From: Bacteroidota bacterium
Lineage (GTDB): Bacteria > Bacteroidota > Bacteroidia > Flavobacteriales > Flavobacteriaceae
Length of the DNA: 5,404 nt
Direction: 5' to 3'
Assembly: GCA_024278565.1 (NCBI GenBank)
Contig: JAJRSY010000294.1
Span: forward strand, 1-5,404
This document shows, in pieces, positions 1 through 4,427 of this stretch. The notes beneath the pieces were generated by a model that was given only the letters and a program-made list of their open reading frames with translations, did no database searches and was not told the DNA's origin. Every line of letters starts with the position of its first letter. Position 1 is the stretch's first letter. A program made the position numbers and the translations under genes.

Positions 1-60
1 GCAGCATCCGTGTTTCTAAGTGTAGATTTGGGTCTTAATTAACATCAAAATTAAGCGGCG

Positions 61-321
61 TTACTTGCCTTTAAACTTCAGATCCTTCTCAATTTTTTTC
101 AACGTTTTTTCACCAATGCCCTTCACGGCCAACAAGTCCTCAGGTTTTTTACACTTCACTTTTTTACAGTGCTTTGAAATCGCCTCAGCTTTCGCTGGGC
201 CAATGCCACTTAATGCAGCAGAAATCTCATCTACCGAGGCCTTATTTACATTAACAGGCGCAGCAAACACTGAAGAACTCATAAACAAAAACGCAAATAT
301 TGATAAATATTTCAAAAACAT
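61..321 (-). CDS. comEA: ComEA-like exported helix-hairpin-helix DNA-binding protein
   Basis: This 86-residue protein has a signal peptide (residues 1-20 or 21, cleavage near VFAA) and a mature part that is almost entirely a ComEA-type helix-hairpin-helix domain. The start of the domain, VNVNKAS at 23-29, is typical. Two Gly-Ile-Gly hairpins follow, SGIGPAKAEAI at 38-48 and KGIGEKTLKKI at 67-77. Short ComEA proteins of this kind bind incoming double-stranded DNA in the periplasm during natural transformation; the role here is inferred from the family. Oddity: the linker between the hairpins is short and carries Cys52 and Cys57 in a Lys-rich stretch, where many relatives have an aromatic or acidic linker; a disulfide is possible. 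GGAG 8 nt before the ATG at 321 supports the start. The promoter and palindrome upstream suggest a unit separate from yjbFGH, although no clear terminator divides them. Confidence 0.88.
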   Translation of the reverse strand: MFLKYLSIFAFLFMSSSVFAAPVNVNKASVDEISAALSGIGPAKAEAISKHCKKVKCKKPEDLLAVKGIGEKTLKKIEKDLKFKGK

Positions 322-350
322 ATCTTATTCTCCATTTTTAAGAAAATCAC

Positions 351-365
351 ACACTAATTTAGTGT
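351..365. promoter_or_regulatory. Palindrome at the predicted start of the comEA-like transcript
   Basis: ACACTAA (351-357) and TTAGTGT (359-365) form a perfect 7-bp inverted repeat around one central T. It lies between the candidate -10 and the ribosome binding site of the comEA-like gene, where a bound repressor would block transcription. With a one-base centre it cannot form a good RNA hairpin, so a dimeric DNA-binding protein is the likelier reader. The regulator is unknown. Confidence 0.4.
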
Positions 366-371
366 AAATTT

Positions 372-380
372 ATAATAGCA
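372..380 (-). promoter_or_regulatory. Candidate extended -10 promoter of the comEA-like gene
   Basis: The minus strand reads TGC followed by TATTAT (372-377), an extended -10 pattern, about 50 nt before the ATG at 321. No good -35 is seen at the usual spacing, which extended -10 promoters tolerate. The predicted start would fall just before or within the palindrome at 351-365. Without transcript data this remains tentative. Confidence 0.35.
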
Positions 381-448
381 GAATAAACATCATGATGCGA
401 AATAAAGCGTATCACAGAGTTTTTAATTACAAAACATAAACAATAAGG

Positions 449-2539
449 CTAACGTAAAACTTCTTCAAACGAACTTTTTAGTGCATCTAACCGTCGGGAA
501 TTTGTTAAATCATACAGCTCATAATTTCGGTTTAATTTTTGCCCCCCATCCCGAGTTAAAAATTGCCAATTTAACCTTGCCATATCGGTTGTCGATTTAA
601 ATGTAAACGCATTAAATGGAATCGATAAATAAAACCCCTTATCAAAACTGCCCTCTCCAAACTCTTCAGAAGAGACATTGGTTTTGGTTGCCCAAAATCC
701 CATCTGAGCATTATTTTTAAACTTACGGCTAATATCAATCGTTACGCCTCGATCTTTGGCTAAATACTGTCCTGCACTCACTTTAAATCCAAGTCGGCTT
801 TGAGTTTCATAGTATCCAGTTAAATTCCCCGTCAACACGGTGTAATCTCTAAAAGAAAAACGTTGGTCAAAGTCTCTTTGTTTTACATAGTTTAGATCCA
901 ACCCCAAAGCCCAACGCTTTCCAAAAGGACGATATAACACCTCTCCACCAACACCACCGTACATTGTTTCTAAATATCCAAGGTAACCCATATAGAAAAA
1001 ATCATCGCCTAGTGATTCTAAATTTAAAACCTGAAGGTTATTTAAACGTAATCGAGAGGTCTTTAAATACTCTTTAATATTGGTTCTCACTCTGGGCAAA
1101 TTTGATGGAGCGGTATAATTAAACAAGTCATAATTATCAATCAGCCCAAGCTCCAGTCCTCCAGAAATCCATGTATTATCTCTAAGGTAGTAACGCGCAT
1201 CAGTATTGATATTTATTTGGTACAGCATCGCAGCATCAGGCCCGCCGTAACTTGCCGATAAGCCTGGAGAAATGTTATATTCCAATGATTTTTTTTCTTT
1301 AATAAAAACTGGCGCATTCTGATTTATTGATTTATTAGCGAAAAACTGAGCTGAAGACAAAATATTATTCTGAGGCGTTTCTAATCTTGCAGATTTATCA
1401 AACCTTAAACGATCAATCGTGACGGCAGAAACATCAACCCCATTATAAGCTTCAACAAAAGTGAATTTTTTTATCTCTTTCGGCATCTTATTGGTTAGTA
1501 AACGAGATGCTCGACCAATCCCTTTTGCTGTTTGAATGTAGTGTGTTTGACGCCCTTTAATAATGACTTCATCAGAACGTTGATACACTTTATCAATTTG
1601 AAAACCCGCTTTTGTTTGAATGTTTTTGTCTAACGCTTGCCAATCAACCTCTTTGTTTTCTTCCGTAGAAAGGGGGGAAGAATTTACCACAACGGGCTTA
1701 GGGTCTAAATACTTAACCACGCTCTCTTTTTTAAAGTTTGTTTTAAACGTCAATCCCAAAGAAAACGTGGTTCCACGCACAAACCCTAGTTGCAGATCAA
1801 TCATATTCTTATATTGGTACAGTACACCAAGATTAAAGGGGGTTTTTTGCTCTAAGTTATTATTTTGAGGCTCATTCTGATAATTATTGGCATCGTATTC
1901 TAATTTCCAGATAACAGGCCACTTTTCAGAGTGATACTCTACCCCCCCAAATAAAGCGACATTGTTGCCTGAGAAAAAATTACTGAAATTAAATGTGCCA
2001 CCCTCGCCAGTAACACTGTCTCGTCTGCAAAAACTGTCCTTCGCACTGCATAAAAGGTTTGAAAAGTGCGCTTGACTGCTTAAATATCCCCAACCCATAC
2101 CTAATGTAAAATCAAAATGCCCTACTTGCTTTGAAGCCACAATATATTCACTGGCAAAAAAACCCGTCCCACCAATATCTCGTATACCCAAGGAGACAGA
2201 AGGCCAATAATAAGACTCCTCTTTTAAGCGTACTTTTACATCAGTTGACTTGTCTTTATAGCTTTGGTCACTAATGCCATAAATACGGTTATCAATATCT
2301 GTGTATTTAAACAGTACTTCTAACCAAGGAAAAGGCTGAGCAAACACCACATAGCGGCTGTAAGGTGAAGATTGTGTTAGATGAATACCAAAACTTCCCT
2401 CCTGCACCATTCTTGCTGAAGGCATTTCAACCAAACCCACGCCTCCTGAAAAAGTTTGAGTCGTGCTTAACGATTCCGCCTTTGCAACACTCAAAACAGC
2501 CCAACACACAACACATAACGAAACTTGAATTAAACGCAT
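449..2539 (-). CDS. yjbH: YjbH/GfcD-family outer-membrane beta-barrel protein
   Basis: This 696-residue protein is a full-length YjbH/GfcD family member, an outer-membrane protein of exopolysaccharide and group 4 capsule operons. The signal peptide ends at AKA (19-21). The family N-terminal signature is clear: GLVEMPSARM at 35-44, then SSPYSRY and FPWLEVLFKYTDI at 70-82. Alternating beta-strand patterns fill about 22-270 and about 415-670. Between them is a soluble alpha/beta-like region at about 285-400, consistent with two barrels joined by a periplasmic domain. The C-terminus keeps TRDGGQ followed by a YELYD motif, also family-typical. Cys164 and Cys171, the only cysteines of the mature protein, lie in a probable loop and could form a disulfide. 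The ATG shares its A with the yjbG TAA and has no convincing ribosome site, so it probably depends on reinitiation. Channel or assembly activity is inferred. No clear terminator follows it. Confidence 0.93.
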   Translation of the reverse strand: MRLIQVSLCVVCWAVLSVAKAESLSTTQTFSGGVGLVEMPSARMVQEGSFGIHLTQSSPYSRYVVFAQPFPWLEVLFKYTDIDNRIYGISDQSYKDKSTDVKVRLKEESYYWPSVSLGIRDIGGTGFFASEYIVASKQVGHFDFTLGMGWGYLSSQAHFSNLLCSAKDSFCRRDSVTGEGGTFNFSNFFSGNNVALFGGVEYHSEKWPVIWKLEYDANNYQNEPQNNNLEQKTPFNLGVLYQYKNMIDLQLGFVRGTTFSLGLTFKTNFKKESVVKYLDPKPVVVNSSPLSTEENKEVDWQALDKNIQTKAGFQIDKVYQRSDEVIIKGRQTHYIQTAKGIGRASRLLTNKMPKEIKKFTFVEAYNGVDVSAVTIDRLRFDKSARLETPQNNILSSAQFFANKSINQNAPVFIKEKKSLEYNISPGLSASYGGPDAAMLYQININTDARYYLRDNTWISGGLELGLIDNYDLFNYTAPSNLPRVRTNIKEYLKTSRLRLNNLQVLNLESLGDDFFYMGYLGYLETMYGGVGGEVLYRPFGKRWALGLDLNYVKQRDFDQRFSFRDYTVLTGNLTGYYETQSRLGFKVSAGQYLAKDRGVTIDISRKFKNNAQMGFWATKTNVSSEEFGEGSFDKGFYLSIPFNAFTFKSTTDMARLNWQFLTRDGGQKLNRNYELYDLTNSRRLDALKSSFEEVLR
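1942..1948 (-). repeat. Poly-G tract (7 G on the coding strand) inside yjbH
   Basis: Seven C on the plus strand encode the Gly-Gly at residues 198-199 of YjbH and the first base of the next Val codon. Loss of one G produces an immediate TAG; gain of one leads to a TGA within about 8 codons. The tract is shorter than those in wzz and yjbG and so a weaker slippage candidate. Confidence 0.5.
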
Positions 2540-3294
2540 TATGGCAGTACCTGTGTTGCAAGCCAGTGGGTAAGGTCTTCATTAAAGGAGGGCGCAATGT
2601 TTTCAATCTCATCCGAATCAAGTCGACCTATAATCCAGCCGCCTGGAGATACATAGTGACTTTGATGATTCCAATACCCCACTTTTATCGTTTCAACCTC
2701 TCCATTTGCCTGAATAACAGAAACATAGCCCTTCTCAAAAAAATCGAATAGAGGGTTTTTCATTAAATAATCATCAACCGTTAAAACTGGACGATACAAC
2801 ATCGTCTGCTTTTGAGCTCCTAAAAAAAAGATTGATTTTAATTTTTTAGGAAAATAAATCTTTAAATCGCGTGAAAATACTCGATTTTTTAAAGGAATAA
2901 TCTCCACTCGCGTCGAATTCAATTCTAACCCCAGCACACGTCCTGTCACGGGCTGCTTTTGTATCAAAGACTTTAATGAAAACAAATACTGTTTAATCGG
3001 CTCTGAACTTGAGTTCAAATAGAGTTGCTGAATACTCTTTAATAAACGCTCTTTTTGCTCTTGTTGAATCGAAATCAGATGCGACTGCGTTAATGCCGTT
3101 GCAAATTTATAAGCACAAGGTTTCACTGTAGCTGACTTAAGTAGTTGTAACAAGGAGGGGGGGGGAGAAAAGATGTTTTTTTCGCTCGTAACACACCCTG
3201 AATAGTCCGCTTCAACTTGAGAAAAAGCATTGACGGGAGCAATAAAGATACATAAGCATAATAAAGCCAAAGGACGATACATTTTAATCCTCAT
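2539..3294 (-). CDS. yjbG: YjbG/GfcC-family periplasmic capsule/exopolysaccharide protein
   Basis: From the ATG at 3294 the protein has 251 residues, with a signal peptide (basic start, hydrophobic core, cleavage probably after VNA at 21-23). It fits the GfcC family; the E. coli GfcC structure has beta-grasp domains resembling parts of the Wza export channel and a helical insertion. Here a Gln/Lys-rich helical region at about 68-113 lies between the N-terminal part and a beta-rich C-terminal half, which includes VTGRVLGLEL at about 116-125 and SPGGWIIGRL at about 216-225. Cys34 and Cys60 could form a disulfide. Start choice: the 3294 ATG overlaps the yjbF stop as ATGA and gives more positive charge, with AGAGG 10 nt upstream. 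An ATG at 3282 has a better spaced GAGGA and is a real alternative; a TTG at 3315 is less likely. SPPPS at 43-47 is encoded over a nine-C tract. Its stop overlaps the yjbH start by one base. Confidence 0.87.
   Translation of the reverse strand: MRIKMYRPLALLCLCIFIAPVNAFSQVEADYSGCVTSEKNIFSPPPSLLQLLKSATVKPCAYKFATALTQSHLISIQQEQKERLLKSIQQLYLNSSSEPIKQYLFSLKSLIQKQPVTGRVLGLELNSTRVEIIPLKNRVFSRDLKIYFPKKLKSIFFLGAQKQTMLYRPVLTVDDYLMKNPLFDFFEKGYVSVIQANGEVETIKVGYWNHQSHYVSPGGWIIGRLDSDEIENIAPSFNEDLTHWLATQVLP
3157..3165 (-). repeat. Poly-C tract (9 C on the coding strand) inside yjbG
   Basis: Nine G on the plus strand encode Pro-Pro-Pro in YjbG, shortly after the signal peptide. Loss of one C moves translation to a TGA about 12 codons later. 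Gain of one C leads to a TAA about 7 codons later. Both would remove almost the whole mature protein. The tract is intact and in frame in this sequence. Confidence 0.75.
3288..3292 (-). promoter_or_regulatory. Shine-Dalgarno sequence relevant to the yjbG start choice
   Basis: GAGGA on the minus strand lies 5 nt before an ATG at 3282 and itself overlaps both the TGA of yjbF (3291-3293) and the ATG at 3294. If it is the main ribosome site, YjbG starts at 3282 and is four residues shorter, still with a workable signal peptide. The site would be cleared only when ribosomes finish yjbF, so translation of the two genes is probably coupled either way. Confidence 0.5.
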
Positions 3295-3971
3295 GGGGTG
3301 GCAACCTCTATCCAAGGTTTTAGTACTTTATAATGAATTTTTAATGAATTCGGCCCCCATTTTTGAACTGATTCCCAAATAAAATGGGTTTTAGGGTCTT
3401 TCCAATACAGATTGGTAAACTCAAAATTCATAGATGGAATAAACACCTTCTCCTCAACTCTCAATAAAGAGACAGGGGTTCCCCAAAGCACTCTTTCCTC
3501 CATATCTTTAACTGCTACCTTTAAAAACGCTTTTACCCCAAAACGCTTTTGCGTTAAAAAATCCATTTCAGCAATAAAATTAAAAGACTGTTTTGGCTTC
3601 ATCGTTTGCAAGTTTACATTTTTATAAAAATCAATCCGTTCAATGTTAGAAATTTCTTCATCTGTATTATAAATTTGACTAATTCGCCCTCCCCGCGTTG
3701 TAAATGAAAATAGGTCTGTACTGAACCACTGTTGTTGATTACCTTCTAAATACCCTAAAGGCATTAAAATTTTATGCCCATCATTCAATACAACCTGCAA
3801 CACAGAATAAGGCAACTGAGCCACTTGCTCTTTTGAAAGTTCATTATCTTTTAATAACCCTAAATAAGACTGGCTATTTTGCGCTGAAATAAAACTTTCT
3901 TCGCGATTGGTTGAACAACCAACTAAAAAAATCAAGGATAAAAAGAGTACTCTAAACAAATGATTCTTCAT
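3291..3971 (-). CDS. yjbF: YjbF/GfcB-family outer-membrane lipoprotein
   Basis: This 226-residue lipoprotein belongs to the YjbF/GfcB family of exopolysaccharide or group 4 capsule operons. Its signal peptide ends in the lipobox LVGC, with the lipidated Cys at residue 19. Ser at +2 predicts sorting to the outer membrane, facing the periplasm. A family-typical region runs from about 58 to 100, where a DGHKI stretch is followed by WFSTDLFSFTTRGGRI. The rest looks beta-rich, without membrane segments. The exact biochemical role is not established; it is assumed to work with YjbG and YjbH in export or surface assembly of the glycan. The ATG at 3971 gives a perfect lipoprotein signal but has only a weak ribosome binding site (AT-rich, no clear GGAG). 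The gene lies directly after the terminator, with 38 nt between, and its end overlaps the proposed yjbG start by 4 nt (ATGA). Confidence 0.88.
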   Translation of the reverse strand: MKNHLFRVLFLSLIFLVGCSTNREESFISAQNSQSYLGLLKDNELSKEQVAQLPYSVLQVVLNDGHKILMPLGYLEGNQQQWFSTDLFSFTTRGGRISQIYNTDEEISNIERIDFYKNVNLQTMKPKQSFNFIAEMDFLTQKRFGVKAFLKVAVKDMEERVLWGTPVSLLRVEEKVFIPSMNFEFTNLYWKDPKTHFIWESVQKWGPNSLKIHYKVLKPWIEVATP

Positions 3972-4005
3972 CTTATATTCAAGTATTAATCCAATTTAAA
4001 AACAT

Positions 4006-4029
4006 AAAAAAACCGCTAAAAAGCGGTTT
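4006..4029 (-). terminator. Rho-independent terminator between yjbE and yjbF
   Basis: On the minus strand, AAACCGCT and AGCGGTTT form a perfect 8-bp stem (4022-4029 with 4010-4017) around a TTTT loop (4018-4021). The stem is followed directly by T residues; the run of seven T covers 4006-4012. It lies 25 nt after the yjbE stop and ends about 35 nt before the yjbF start. Transcripts that stop here would carry only the small gene, or wzz plus the small gene. Confidence 0.85.
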
Positions 4030-4040
4030 AAAGAGTGCCA

Positions 4041-4064
4041 AACAAACTATTTGACTAGTTTGTT
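4041..4064 (-). other. Stem-loop spanning the yjbE stop codon
   Basis: AACAAACTA (4041-4049) and TAGTTTGTT (4056-4064) are perfect 9-bp inverted repeats with a 6-nt loop. The structure contains the last two sense codons and the TAG stop (4055-4057) of the small gene and lies 11 nt before the intrinsic terminator. It lacks its own U-tract, so it is not a terminator by itself. In the mRNA it could protect the 3' end or affect termination; both roles are inferred. Confidence 0.55.
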
Positions 4065-4327
4065 GTACCCGTTGTACCCGTTGTGCCATTATCATCCGCA
4101 GCAGCAACCGCACTTGAAACCGTAGCAGCAACCACCACCGTAGAAATTGTGACCGCTGCAACACCCGCCGCTGCACCGCCTGCAACTGCCGCGCCACCAG
4201 CGGCGGCTCCTGCACCACCGCCTGCCGCTCCTGCACCAGCAGCTCCTGGGTTTGCCTGAGCACTCATTGAAACGGCCATTGCGGCAGCAAATACTGATGT
4301 TAGCGCTAATTTCATTATATTTTTCAT
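4055..4327 (-). CDS. yjbE: YjbE/GfcA-like small exported Ala/Gly/Thr-rich protein
   Basis: This 90-residue protein has a clear Sec signal peptide: a Lys-containing start, a hydrophobic core, and a likely cleavage after AQA at residues 23-25. The mature part is about 65 residues. It has an Ala/Gly low-complexity block at 27-54, a Val/Ala/Thr hydrophobic stretch at about 55-75 that could insert in a membrane or form beta structure, then ADD and a Gly-Thr-Thr repeat tail. This composition and its place just before yjbF match E. coli YjbE and GfcA, the first gene products of the yjbEFGH and gfcABCD operons, whose molecular role is poorly defined. AAGGAA at 4333-4338 is well placed as ribosome binding site for the ATG at 4327; a second Met at residue 5 is less well placed. 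Low complexity limits homology evidence, so the call rests on composition, size and context. It has its own candidate promoter and a strong terminator. Confidence 0.8.
   Translation of the reverse strand: MKNIMKLALTSVFAAAMAVSMSAQANPGAAGAGAAGGGAGAAAGGAAVAGGAAAGVAAVTISTVVVAATVSSAVAAADDNGTTGTTGTTN
4062..4088 (-). repeat. Three 9-bp tandem units encoding the Gly-Thr-Thr tail
   Basis: On the plus strand the unit GTTGTACCC occurs twice exactly (4062-4070, 4071-4079), followed by a diverged third copy, GTTGTGCCA (4080-4088). In the gene frame this encodes the repeated Gly-Thr-Thr end of the YjbE-like protein. The unit is a multiple of three, so copy-number change would alter tail length without a frameshift. 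Confidence 0.75.
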
Positions 4328-4376
4328 ATCTATTCCTTATTTAACAAAGTGTTAGGTTTTATTTTGTACTTGTTTG

Positions 4377-4405
4377 ATTATCGTTGTATTTGATTAAAAA
4401 GTAAA
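4377..4405 (-). promoter_or_regulatory. Candidate sigma70-type promoter of the yjbE-like gene
   Basis: On the minus strand, a -35-like TTTACT (4400-4405) and a -10-like GATAAT (4377-4382) are separated by exactly 17 bp. A start site near 4370 would leave a leader of about 43 nt before the ATG at 4327. The -10 matches the consensus at 5 of 6 positions and the -35 at 4 of 6. It lies in the only gap between wzz and the small gene. AT-rich DNA yields such matches by chance, so confidence is moderate. Confidence 0.45.
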
Positions 4406-4408
4406 TAC
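4386..4408. promoter_or_regulatory. Inverted repeat overlapping the candidate yjbE promoter
   Basis: The arms GTATTT (4386-4391) and AAATAC (4403-4408) are perfect inverted repeats separated by 11 bp. They cover the -35 element and most of the promoter spacer. That is a suitable position for a repressor or activator site, but no known regulator motif is recognised and six-base arms occur by chance in AT-rich DNA. Confidence 0.25.
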
Positions 4409-4427
4409 CAATACTCTAAAATACGAA

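Noticed and set aside
34..55. CTTAATT/AATTAAG inverted repeat downstream of the comEA-like gene, considered as a terminator
   Set aside because: The stem is almost wholly A/T, the loop is 8 nt and no T-run follows on the minus strand. A terminator call is not supported.
65..367. 100-residue plus-strand frame opposite the comEA-like gene
   Set aside because: It is antisense to a clear helix-hairpin-helix gene, with no promoter or ribosome site seen and no recognisable domain.
393..413. Possible hairpin between yjbH and comEA, considered as the terminator of the yjb operon
   Set aside because: The short arms contain a mismatch and no T-run follows. The end of the yjbFGH transcript is not visible.
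1620..1868. 82-residue plus-strand frame inside yjbH (and a similar 71-residue one at 3412-3627 inside yjbF)
   Set aside because: Both are short antisense frames inside strong genes, with no supporting signals.
2427..2621. 64-residue minus-strand frame at the yjbG/yjbH junction
   Set aside because: It is an out-of-frame shadow over the end of yjbG and the signal peptide of yjbH, with no recognisable features.
2365..2751. 128-residue plus-strand frame antisense to the yjbG/yjbH junction
   Set aside because: It has no family resemblance and lies opposite two well-supported genes. It is explained as an antisense shadow.
3979..4263. 94-residue minus-strand frame rich in Gln, Arg and Leu
   Set aside because: It overlaps the YjbE-like gene in another frame. 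Its odd composition is the frame shadow of the Ala/Gly codons, and it runs through the terminator. The YjbE-like frame has a signal peptide and a ribosome site.
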